A DNA stretch of 64,000 nt from Alteromonas gracilis (GTDB lineage: Bacteria; Pseudomonadota; Gammaproteobacteria; Enterobacterales; Alteromonadaceae): NCBI RefSeq assembly GCF_002993325.1, contig NZ_PVNO01000025.1, positions 248,001 through 312,000 of the forward strand. Reading direction: 5' to 3'. Shown piece by piece: positions 28,991 through 36,889 of the stretch. Position 1 is the first letter of the stretch; the number at the start of each line of letters is the position of its first letter. Below the pieces are notes generated by a model, which ran no database searches, was not told the DNA's origin, and saw only the letters and a list, made by a program, of their open reading frames with translations. The translations under genes were made by a program, and so were the position numbers.

Positions 28991-29027
28991 AAAAGGAGAG
29001 TTAGCAATAACTCTCCTTTTTTCTTTT
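28991..29027 (+). terminator. strong terminator after the remnant ORF
   Basis: AAAAGGAGAGTT and AACTCTCCTTTT form a perfect stem around six bases, followed by TTCTTTT. Confidence 0.8.
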
Positions 29028-29040
29028 AAAGATGAAAAGA

Positions 29041-29066
29041 AAAAAGCGACCCGAAGGTCGCTTTTT
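29041..29066 (-). terminator. terminator of DUF3718-like copy C
   Basis: AAAAGCGACC and GGTCGCTTTT pair around a CGAA tetraloop, with a T run on the minus strand. Confidence 0.8.
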
Positions 29067-29068
29067 AA

Positions 29069-29112
29069 AGTGCAGATTTCTCTGCAACCATGTTGAAACG
29101 GTTCACATGGTG
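29069..29112 (-). ncRNA. conserved 3' UTR double hairpin, copy C
   Basis: The minus strand repeats the pattern of copies A and B: CCATGTGAA...TTCAACATGG, then TGCAGA-GAAA-TCTGCA, then CT and the terminator. The second stem again keeps pairing with a different sequence. Confidence 0.55.
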
Positions 29113-29122
29113 TGAAAAGGTA

Positions 29123-29515
29123 TTACAGACGGTCGTTGATTACCGCTGCAATCGGGTTATCTTGTAGACCGTTTTCAGCCACCCAAGCTTGAAGCGTTTT
29201 CCCGTCAGCTTCTGGTGCTTCCAAATCGCTCTTAGGCATTTTTTTAACAAGCAGCTCGCCAGCTTCAACGGCGTTGCTTAGAAGTGCGGTGCGAATAAGA
29301 CTGTTACCACCGCAGCTGATACCTGAATAGTAGTCTTTCAATTTCATGCGATAGTCAGATTCCACTGAACGCATTTTTTTTCTAAGTTCGCCTTTATCGT
29401 CTGCTTGTACGATAGTGCAAATGTTTGCTAGTGCCTCGCTAACATCGGCATGTGCGATACCCGACATACCAAATGATGCTGCGATAACAAGAGAAGTTTT
29501 AACTATTTTCAACAT
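29123..29515 (-). CDS. DUF3718-like exported protein, copy C
   Basis: A 130-residue paralogue of copies A and B with signal peptide (cut near AHA), the two-cysteine core (NICTIVQ, GISCGGNSLIRTA) and GKTLQAWVAENGL. A start 29 codons upstream is possible but would bury the signal peptide; the ATG at 29515 matches the other copies and has GAGGAATTAACC before it. It is the most diverged copy. Function unknown. Confidence 0.8.
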   Translation of the reverse strand: MLKIVKTSLVIAASFGMSGIAHADVSEALANICTIVQADDKGELRKKMRSVESDYRMKLKDYYSGISCGGNSLIRTALLSNAVEAGELLVKKMPKSDLEAPEADGKTLQAWVAENGLQDNPIAAVINDRL

Positions 29516-29542
29516 GGTTAATTCCTCAAGTAAATTTAGATT

Positions 29543-29552
29543 TGTTTGTTCG
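29543..29552 (-). promoter_or_regulatory. shared leader motif CGAACAAACA, copy C
   Basis: Third identical occurrence, 28 bases before the copy C ATG. Confidence 0.35.
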
Positions 29553-29640
29553 CTCGAGGTAATTAAAAGATAAATTGAGGAGTATGGAAATGTTATTAAC
29601 AATACACGGGTATGCAGGGTTATAACTAAGACTTGATACT

Positions 29641-29668
29641 AAAAAAGCGCTTACGTTAAGCGCTTTTT
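29641..29668 (-). terminator. terminator after LysR gene
   Basis: AAAAGCGCTTA and TAAGCGCTTTT form a near-perfect hairpin with T runs on both strands, just beyond the LysR stop on the minus strand. Confidence 0.8.
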
Positions 29669-29678
29669 ATTGAGTGTT

Positions 29679-30581
29679 TTAGTGCGGTTTGAAGTTACTT
29701 GCCACTTCCATAATCTGCTCACGCATCCACATGTGAGCATAGTCATGGTCTGCGCTTACATGCCAATATAAGTAGTATTCTACAGGGGGAAGGTCAAACG
29801 GCATCTCATATATAGCAAGGTCATAATGTTTTGCTAAATGAAATGGTAAACACGCTATCAAATCAGTTTTCACAATTGTGCTTGGTACAGTAAGAAAGTG
29901 TTGACCGCGCATGACTTCTTTTCTTCTTTTCCCCATCTTGTCTAATGCGACATCAATAGGACCTGCCCCTGATTTCCGCTGGGAAACATTGATATGCCCA
30001 AGTCGAAGAAAAGTCTCGAGATCCAGTCCATTTTTGAGGGCAGGGTGATTTTTTCGAGCCAATACGACGAATCTGTCCTGCGCTATCTTTTCTTTGCACA
30101 AGTGAGGGTCGGTAAAGGTAGATGCATCGGCAAAAAAGTCTAGTGTACCTGCCGCCATTGCCGATACCACTTGGCTTCGCGGTATCTCATAATTAGTTAG
30201 ACCTATATTTGGTGCCAGGTTTTGAAGTCTTGCAACTAAGCGAGGCATGATACTAGCTTCAAGCAAATCTCGGCTCGCAAAGTTAAACGACTTCTCCGCT
30301 GTTAGCGGGTCGAAGGTATGGCTTTCTTGCACACTTTTGCGAAGTAACGCCAAGGCTTGGCGGGCAGGTACAATAATGTTTTGCGCAACGGGTGTTGGTG
30401 TCATGCTGTGGCCCGTTCTCACAAAAAGCGGGTCATTTAGCATTTCTCTCAATCTAGCTAATGAATTACTCACAGCAGGTTGTGTGATACACAAAACATC
30501 TGCTGCCTTGGTTAAACTTCCGGCGGTATAAATGGCGTCGAATACAGCAAAAAGGTTCAAATCTATTCTATTGAGATTCAT
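29679..30581 (-). CDS. LysR-family transcriptional regulator
   Basis: The 300-residue protein has an N-terminal winged helix-turn-helix (LNLFAVFDAIYTAGSLTKAA and VLCITQPAVSNSLARLRE, residues about 7-65) and a substrate-binding domain from about residue 90. It is divergent from the MaoC-like gene at 30815, the usual layout for a LysR regulator and its target. The ligand cannot be read from the sequence. Confidence 0.9.
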   Translation of the reverse strand: MNLNRIDLNLFAVFDAIYTAGSLTKAADVLCITQPAVSNSLARLREMLNDPLFVRTGHSMTPTPVAQNIIVPARQALALLRKSVQESHTFDPLTAEKSFNFASRDLLEASIMPRLVARLQNLAPNIGLTNYEIPRSQVVSAMAAGTLDFFADASTFTDPHLCKEKIAQDRFVVLARKNHPALKNGLDLETFLRLGHINVSQRKSGAGPIDVALDKMGKRRKEVMRGQHFLTVPSTIVKTDLIACLPFHLAKHYDLAIYEMPFDLPPVEYYLYWHVSADHDYAHMWMREQIMEVASNFKPH

Positions 30582-30703
30582 AACTAATCCTTTAAGAGCG
30601 AATGCCCTGAAAAAAAGCCAATAGATGAAAAAAGCACTGAGTGCGACTCAGCGAAAACAATTGCAACAACTTCTCGTGCCGCTACATAGCATCTACGAAT
30701 AAT

Positions 30704-30717
30704 TTACGTTAGTGTAA
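30704..30717. promoter_or_regulatory. possible LysR operator TTAC-N6-GTAA
   Basis: A dyad in the 233-base divergent region between the LysR gene and the MaoC-like gene. It has the size expected for a LysR T-N11-A box. Confidence 0.3.
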
Positions 30718-30814
30718 CAAGAATATTTATAAATACCTATTATTAAAAGTTAATTGAAACATTCAAGTGAATAATAGTAGTTTTAACAATATTCAACAGG
30801 AAAGAGACGCGAAC

Positions 30815-31264
30815 ATGAAAACACTTTTGGATTTATCGGTAGGAGATTCACTGGAACAGTCTGAATGGCTGCCAATAACTCAGGACATGATTAATCAGTT
30901 TGCAGATGCGACGGGAGATCACCAATGGATACACTTAGATGTAGCGCGTTGCGAGATGGAAAGCCCCTTTAAATCAACCATTGCTCACGGTTTTTTAAGC
31001 GCAAGTCTAATGCCAAAGGCTTTCGCGGAAGTCATATCTCCCAGTGATAAAATTGCGTCTATGATAAATTACGGCATAGATAAATTGCGCTTTCTTGAAC
31101 CGGTTAAAAGTAACGACTCGCTGAAGTATCATTTTACTCTTGTTGAGGTGACTGAAAAGCCACAGGGCAAACTGTTTAAAGTAGAAGCATCATGTTTGCT
31201 CAAATCTAGCGGGAATCCAGCGCTTTTCGGTAGCTTCCTCATGCTAGCCGTGTTAAAGCCGTAG
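30815..31264 (+). CDS. MaoC-like acyl-CoA dehydratase
   Basis: A 149-residue hot-dog-fold protein with the hydratase-2 signature FADATGDHQWIHLD...AHGFL (catalytic Asp/His). Such enzymes hydrate enoyl-CoA to (R)-3-hydroxyacyl-CoA. The start at 30815 is preferred over an in-frame GTG at 30767 because AGGAAAGAG precedes it and homologues begin near there. Probably controlled by the divergent LysR protein. Confidence 0.85.
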   Translation: MKTLLDLSVGDSLEQSEWLPITQDMINQFADATGDHQWIHLDVARCEMESPFKSTIAHGFLSASLMPKAFAEVISPSDKIASMINYGIDKLRFLEPVKSNDSLKYHFTLVEVTEKPQGKLFKVEASCLLKSSGNPALFGSFLMLAVLKP

Positions 31265-31342
31265 GCCTGCGCACGTGCACGTTTAGAATTTTCCCAACGT
31301 TTTAGCTTTTCCATATAAAACTCATCACTGAAATACTAGAAA

Positions 31343-31387
31343 TAAAAAAGCCTGAACGATGCTTTCGCTTATCTTCAGGCTTTTTAA
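31343..31387. terminator. bidirectional terminator
   Basis: AAAAAGCCTGAA and TTCAGGCTTTTT flank a structured loop. It lies between the convergent MaoC-like gene and the entericidin-like gene and can serve both. Confidence 0.8.
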
Positions 31388-31431
31388 ATTTCTAAATAAC
31401 AATGTGCGTTAGAAGCGACCTTGTGAAGGTA

Positions 31432-31596
31432 CTAGTTCGATGCTTCTTCAGCGCCTTCTTCTACCGCTTCGCCTGCACTTTGAATATCTTTGCCTGCGCC
31501 TTCAATGGTTGCACAGCCACCGAGGCTACCAATGCTTGCTGCAAGTATAAGGGCCAAAAATGCATGTTTACGTGTATTTGAATTTAACATTTCCAT
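31432..31596 (-). CDS. entericidin-like small lipoprotein
   Basis: A 54-residue frame starting MEMLNSNTRKHAFLALILAA has a lipobox ending GGC at about residue 28 and a short mature part (ATIEGAGKDIQSAGEAVEEG) typical of entericidin A/B family lipoproteins. GGAG lies six bases before the ATG. It follows the MscS gene by 17 bases on the same strand, so they may be co-transcribed. Family members are linked to envelope stress; the toxin/antidote role in Escherichia coli is not assumed here. Confidence 0.75.
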   Translation of the reverse strand: MEMLNSNTRKHAFLALILAASIGSLGGCATIEGAGKDIQSAGEAVEEGAEEASN

Positions 31597-31613
31597 TTGT
31601 TTCTCCTTTGGAT

Positions 31614-32600
31614 TTACTCTTCACCAGGTTGATCTGAATCGTTACCTGCTTTTTTATCCGACGTTGTTTGTGTCGAAGTTGAATCTACCTTGCCTGTTTC
31701 GCCTTCCTCTTTTTGGTTAATCATTGCATTAAGCTTATCGCCGCCTTTGGCGTTAAAGTCCAATGTCCTGATAGGAAACGGAATAAGAATATCGTTATCC
31801 TCTAATACTTTTTTGACCGTATTTATGGCATCGTGGCGCACTACCATAAACCCAGGCTCTCCTGGATATCGAATCCAAAACCATAAAAGAAGGTTAATAC
31901 TGGAATCGCCGAAAGACTCTGCATAAACGGCGGTTTCGTCTCTCTTAATGACATAGTCTTTATCGTTCATTGCATCTGTGATGACTTTTGCAGCTTGCTC
32001 AATATCATCTGCATATGATATGCCTACCGGCACCTCTATTCGTCGATAACCCAACGTTGAATAGTTAGTTAGTATGTTGCGAAATAGTATCTTGTTTGGA
32101 ATTACCTCTAACTGCCCGTAAAAGGTCTCGACCAGCGTATTTCGAAGGTTGATTTCCTTAACATTCCCAAAAACGCCCTCTGCCTCAATAACATCGCCGA
32201 TTTCAAAGGGTTTTCTAATACCCATCGCTACACCAGCGATAAAGTTTTCAGTCATGTCTTGGAAGGCAAAGCCTATGGCTAAACCTACAATACCGGCCCC
32301 GGCTAATAGAGATGTGACTGTACCCTTGAGCCCGACAAAGTCTAACGCAATGAAGATGCCCGCCACGAGGATAATAGATTTAATAATAGAAGTAAGAAGA
32401 CTAGCTATTTGACGAGACTCGAAAGTACGTCGCATGAGCTTTCCAACAACGTTGCCGACGACTTTCGCAATAATTCCAAACAAAATAGCGATAAGAAACG
32501 CAACAACGATATTGGGGAGAAGGGTGATACCTCCTTCTATCCAACTCTCAAGCTTTTCACTTAAGAGCTTATAGACCTCATCAACTTTTGGAAACTCCAT
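31614..32600 (-). CDS. MscS-family mechanosensitive channel
   Basis: The 328-residue protein has hydrophobic helices at about 25-50, 70-95 and 95-120, then the pore-lining glycine/alanine-rich stretch LLAGAGIVGLAIGFAFQDM and the beta-domain sequence FEIGDVIEAEGVFGNVKEI. It releases ions and small solutes on hypo-osmotic shock from the inner membrane. The ATG at 32600 is chosen over a GTG six codons upstream because of AAAGAGG. The C-terminal tail is charged and probably disordered. Confidence 0.9.
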   Translation of the reverse strand: MEFPKVDEVYKLLSEKLESWIEGGITLLPNIVVAFLIAILFGIIAKVVGNVVGKLMRRTFESRQIASLLTSIIKSIILVAGIFIALDFVGLKGTVTSLLAGAGIVGLAIGFAFQDMTENFIAGVAMGIRKPFEIGDVIEAEGVFGNVKEINLRNTLVETFYGQLEVIPNKILFRNILTNYSTLGYRRIEVPVGISYADDIEQAAKVITDAMNDKDYVIKRDETAVYAESFGDSSINLLLWFWIRYPGEPGFMVVRHDAINTVKKVLEDNDILIPFPIRTLDFNAKGGDKLNAMINQKEEGETGKVDSTSTQTTSDKKAGNDSDQPGEE

Positions 32601-33031
32601 AACCCTCTTTACCTTCACATATTTTATTTAGAGAGTTTCAAGATTCATTCCTAACACATAGATGGGCTATGCTTCTGAAATTTATGCATTTTATAAAAGT
32701 GAATAATAGATAACTAAGCGCAAAATAGCAGCTGGTGTGTATGAATTACCGATTGAGTGAAACATATTCTCATGAAGTAAGTTCATGAAATTGTGAGATG
32801 AACATTCTAAGTTAGCCTAAAGTCTACCTGGTCAGACCATGTGTAAAATTAATGTAAACATATTATTCACAATAAATTTACAAACATGGGAATCGCGCAT
32901 AGTATCAAAACGGTAGGTCACAATTTGTGGATGGCCTATCACAATAACAACACAAAATCGAACAGCCTGTTGCTAGCGGAAAGTGTGGGTAGTAGTGCCG
33001 GTAGTGATAAGCCCAGATTTGGAATCACACT
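32601..33031. other. divergent regulatory region before TonB receptor
   Basis: A 430-base AT-rich gap between the divergent MscS and receptor genes. It contains the palindrome at 32829-32839 and probable promoters; no gene was seen. Confidence 0.4.
32829..32839. promoter_or_regulatory. GntR-type palindrome TGGTCAGACCA
   Basis: An 11-base dyad matching the TGGTC-N-GACCA core known for FadR/LldR/PdhR-class GntR regulators. It lies about 190 bases before the TonB receptor gene. A related core is found before acpP at 5304-5316. Confidence 0.45.
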
Positions 33032-35725
33032 ATGAAATTTAAAACGCGTAAGACAGCGGTTGCCGCCATGGTAGGCACTGCTTTATTTTGTTCTCCTTAC
33101 CTTGCATCAGCCCAAGAAGCTGAAGTAGAGAATGAGCAAGAAGCTAAAAAAGATGTTGAACTCATTCTTGTAACCGGAAGTTTCGTTCGTCGAAGTGAAA
33201 ACTTTGAATCTCCTTCACCCCTCGCTGTCGTAGATAGCGTCGCTATCGACGCGATTGGCGCGAAAAACATTGCTGACATTACTCAGACTCTTACTATTAA
33301 TACCGGTGCCGAAAATAACCCTGATGCGTTTACTCAAAACGCAACAGCAGGTACATCTAACATAAATCTTCGCGGTCTTGGTGTTGCATCAACCCTAGTA
33401 CTTCTTAATAACAAACGACAGGTTGTCACCGCTCAGCCTACAAACGAAGGCTTGAACTTCGTAGATACAAGTTCATTAGTTCCCATGATTGCCATCGATC
33501 GCATGGAAGTAGTAAAGGACGGTGCATCTGCGCTATACGGTTCTGATGCTGTAGCAGGCGTAGTGAACTTTATTACAAAGCGTAATTACGATGGTGCGAT
33601 GGTGAGTGTCGATTATCAAGACGGTGCACATGGCGATAATAAAGAATATGTCCTTCAGGGCCTATGGGGAGCGACAGGCGATAAAGGTAATGTTATTGCG
33701 GCTATTAGTTATACAAATCGTTCTCCGCTTTTTATAAGCGATAGACGCTTGAGTCGTCCGCAAGACGATACCAGTGCCTTAGGGAATCCAGCTAGCTTCT
33801 TCATCGCGCCAGGTGTTCCAGTTATCGATCCGTTTGGATGTGAAGAATTTGGCGGTTTTCCACAGATACTAGCACCAGAAGGAACAGTGCCTGGGCTTGA
33901 TGTTGGCCTTTGTGGTTTCGATTTCGGGCCATTTTATTCTTATGTGCCGGATGAAAGCCGTATAAATGCATATACTCGTGCCGAGTACGAATTTACTGAC
34001 GATATTACATGGACGACTGAAATTGGCATGGCACGTAACCGAGCCGAGCGTGGTGGTGCGCCAAGCTTTCCTATTTTGACTGCACCAGTGGTTCCAGACT
34101 ACCACCCACAAAACCCATTTGGGCGTGCGGTGTCGTTTTTTGGCCGTGCTGAAGGCAACGGGCAGCCCGGTGATGCTGCAAATACCGAATCAGATACTTT
34201 CCGCTTTAGCACGAATTTACAAGGGGTTACTGATAGTGGTTTCTGGGAAATAAGTTATACAAGAGCAGTGAATGACTTTGTATTTTCAGTACCTGATGTA
34301 TTGAACACTGAATTTCAACTCGCGCTGTTAGGTTTCGGTGGTTCAAACTGTAACCCAGTCTTGGGAACGCCAGGTGAAGGTAGCTGCGAATTTTTCAATC
34401 CATTTGCAACGTCATACACAAGCGCACCTAACTCAGACTATGTACTTAATTCATTTACGGCTAAGCAGGTCATCGACTCGAAATCTGATTTAGAAGTATT
34501 CGAAGCGTTTACTTCATTTGATACTTTCGAAATGGGTGGCGGCTATGCTGCGCTTGCACTCGGGGTTCAGTATCGTGAAAACAGCCTGAGACAGGATTAC
34601 GATGAATTATCTAATCAAGACAGTTTCACCTTCGTTATCGGTAACCCTGACTTAGATGGAAGCCAAGATGTTTGGGCAGCATTTGGGGAGTTAGCGTTAC
34701 CGGTTAGTGACGAACTCGACGTGCAAATAGCCCTTCGCTATGAAGATTACGGCGGTAGCATTGGTAGCACAGTCGATCCTAAGTTGGCTATATCATGGCG
34801 CGCGACAGACGACTTTTCGCTACGAGGCTCGATCTCAACGTCATTTAGAGCACCAACCGTATTCCTAGCGCAAGGGGGAGCCACGTCACTACAACAAGTT
34901 GTCGACCCAGTGCAAGGCGCGCAGGCTTTTGTTGCTGTGCGTACATCGGGTAATGAGGATTTAAAACCAGAGGAATCTACAGCGTACAACATAGGTTTTT
35001 CTTACGAGCCGTTTAGAGACTTATCAATCGAGTTAGATTATTGGAACTTTGAATTTGAAGATTTGATTATTCAGGAGAATGCGCAAGCGCTATTGAACGC
35101 AGACCCTACTGACACGTCGCGGATCGTACGTGCTGGTGACCCTTTAACGGGGCCTGTATTACAGATTAACAATACTTATGTTAACGCAAGTTCGCTTGAA
35201 ACATCGGGCATAGACTTCGTTTCTAGCTATAAAATGGAGACGGAGCTTGGGAACTTTACACCGACTATTCAAGCAACTTATATTACCAAGTATGACTTGA
35301 ACGACCCGCAAGCTGGGGATATCGATGGTGCTGGTCGCCGTAACTTCAATAATATAGGTGTGTCATCGCCAGAGTTACGCATGAATATTGGCCTCAACTG
35401 GCAACATGATGTACACGCAGCAAACCTGTTCTTGCGATACGTATCATCATATGACGATGATCAAAACTGTGCAGATGGAACAAGTAATACCGGTGGATGT
35501 GCAAATGGTTTTTATGAAATCGACAGCATGTTAACGGTTGACGCTCAGTACAACATTGACTTAGGCAGCGTTTTCGACACCGATCAAAGCTATGTATTGA
35601 CCATAGGTGGAGTCAATTTATTTGACGAAGAACCACCGCAGGTATTCACAAACAGCGGCTTTGATTCAAAAGTGCATGATCCTCGTGGTCGACAAATTTA
35701 TGCGAGGCTAGCAATAGAGTTTTAA
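33032..35725 (+). CDS. TonB-dependent outer-membrane receptor
   Basis: An 897-residue receptor with signal peptide (cut near ASA, about residue 27), a TonB-box-like VELILVTGS, plug domain (about 50-180; NINLRGLGVASTLVLLNNKR, DRMEVVKDGASALYGSDAVAGVVNFIT), and a 22-strand-type barrel ending in IYARLAIEF with terminal Phe. The substrate is unknown; the class is used by Alteromonadales for large nutrients and iron complexes. Upstream GntR-type site may indicate carbon control rather than iron control. Confidence 0.93.
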   Translation: MKFKTRKTAVAAMVGTALFCSPYLASAQEAEVENEQEAKKDVELILVTGSFVRRSENFESPSPLAVVDSVAIDAIGAKNIADITQTLTINTGAENNPDAFTQNATAGTSNINLRGLGVASTLVLLNNKRQVVTAQPTNEGLNFVDTSSLVPMIAIDRMEVVKDGASALYGSDAVAGVVNFITKRNYDGAMVSVDYQDGAHGDNKEYVLQGLWGATGDKGNVIAAISYTNRSPLFISDRRLSRPQDDTSALGNPASFFIAPGVPVIDPFGCEEFGGFPQILAPEGTVPGLDVGLCGFDFGPFYSYVPDESRINAYTRAEYEFTDDITWTTEIGMARNRAERGGAPSFPILTAPVVPDYHPQNPFGRAVSFFGRAEGNGQPGDAANTESDTFRFSTNLQGVTDSGFWEISYTRAVNDFVFSVPDVLNTEFQLALLGFGGSNCNPVLGTPGEGSCEFFNPFATSYTSAPNSDYVLNSFTAKQVIDSKSDLEVFEAFTSFDTFEMGGGYAALALGVQYRENSLRQDYDELSNQDSFTFVIGNPDLDGSQDVWAAFGELALPVSDELDVQIALRYEDYGGSIGSTVDPKLAISWRATDDFSLRGSISTSFRAPTVFLAQGGATSLQQVVDPVQGAQAFVAVRTSGNEDLKPEESTAYNIGFSYEPFRDLSIELDYWNFEFEDLIIQENAQALLNADPTDTSRIVRAGDPLTGPVLQINNTYVNASSLETSGIDFVSSYKMETELGNFTPTIQATYITKYDLNDPQAGDIDGAGRRNFNNIGVSSPELRMNIGLNWQHDVHAANLFLRYVSSYDDDQNCADGTSNTGGCANGFYEIDSMLTVDAQYNIDLGSVFDTDQSYVLTIGGVNLFDEEPPQVFTNSGFDSKVHDPRGRQIYARLAIEF

Positions 35726-35754
35726 GGTTATTGCTGAAAATTGCAGAAAGATAG

Positions 35755-35779
35755 AGCCGGCTTCCAAAGCCGGCTTTTT
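35755..35779 (+). terminator. terminator after TonB receptor
   Basis: AGCCGGCTT and AAGCCGGCT pair around a short loop, followed by a T run. Confidence 0.85.
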
Positions 35780-35892
35780 GTAAACTAAAAACTCCACATA
35801 TTTTTTCAAGTTTTATGCATATCCCTTTTCTAATCTAACTCTCATTATTTAGAGTAAGTAAAAGACTTACAAAAACCTACTGGGAGATAAGA

Positions 35893-36195
35893 ATGCCGAC
35901 AAAGTTAGCGGACGATACTATTGCCACTAAACTGGCTGCACTTAATGATTTAGTTACAGATGGCACGCATTGGGAGCGAAGCGGTGATTGCATCAAAAAA
36001 ACATTCACGTTTAAAAGTTTTATCAGAGCATTTGGCTGGATGTCTCAGATTGCTATTTGGGCCGAGAAGTTAAAGCATCATCCAGAATGGTTTAATGTTT
36101 ATAACAGGGTTGAGGTAACACTTACAACGCACGATGCCGATGGATTGACAGAACTCGACTTTTCTCTTGCTGAAAAAATGGAAAAATTTCAATAG
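35893..36195 (+). CDS. pterin-4a-carbinolamine dehydratase
   Basis: The 100-residue protein fits the family length and has the active-site core [42 protein letters not shown] is the preceding helix. It recycles 4a-hydroxy-tetrahydrobiopterin after aromatic amino acid hydroxylation. No phenylalanine hydroxylase is adjacent in the window. GGGAGAT precedes the ATG. Confidence 0.9.
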   Translation: MPTKLADDTIATKLAALNDLVTDGTHWERSGDCIKKTFTFKSFIRAFGWMSQIAIWAEKLKHHPEWFNVYNRVEVTLTTHDADGLTELDFSLAEKMEKFQ

Positions 36196-36314
36196 GTCGG
36201 CTGGGAAAACCGGGGGCGTAGGGTTGAATACGCGCTTTTTCGTATTAACTTTATACATATTGGTCAATTAAGCTGCGAACAGTCAGAAAAATGAAATATT
36301 TCGGTGCTAAGCAC

Positions 36315-36342
36315 TTGTGTTGAGTAAGTCCCTATGTATAAT
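36315..36342 (+). promoter_or_regulatory. promoter of initiator tRNA cluster
   Basis: TATAAT at 36337-36342 is preceded by TTGTGT at 36315-36320 with a 16-base spacer, about 55 bases before the first tRNA. Confidence 0.6.
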
Positions 36343-36398
36343 ACGCACCACGTTGAAGCGAGGCATTAAACGAAACGCTTTCAACAGATATTTTCTGG

Positions 36399-36475
<77 letters not shown>

Positions 36476-36528
36476 CAGAAAATAGACCAGAATTTAAAAG
36501 CTGTGCATAGCACACTTTACCGTACAAT

Positions 36529-36605
<77 letters not shown>

Positions 36606-36652
36606 CTTTTACATACCAGAAAAGTCTTGCTCAGCAAGCTTTACCGAACAGA

Positions 36653-36729
<77 letters not shown>

Positions 36730-36737
36730 CATAGAAG

Positions 36738-36762
36738 AACCCAGCATTTGCTGGGTTTTTTT
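36738..36762 (+). terminator. terminator of the tRNA array
   Basis: AACCCAGCA and TGCTGGGTT form a stem with a two-base loop followed by a T run. Confidence 0.85.
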
Positions 36763-36889
36763 ATATCTGCTGTTATCTGACTTTTGTCTACATCACAAAC
36801 AATAAATTAACGACTACACTACAACTGTGTATGATTGTTACCTCAATACGCCAATAGAATAATTGCATATAAGGTAGTTTGGCCGCCCT

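Noticed and set aside
29516..29602. 29-codon N-terminal extension of DUF3718-like copy C
   Set aside because: The other two copies start at the equivalent of 29515 and the extension would hide the signal peptide.
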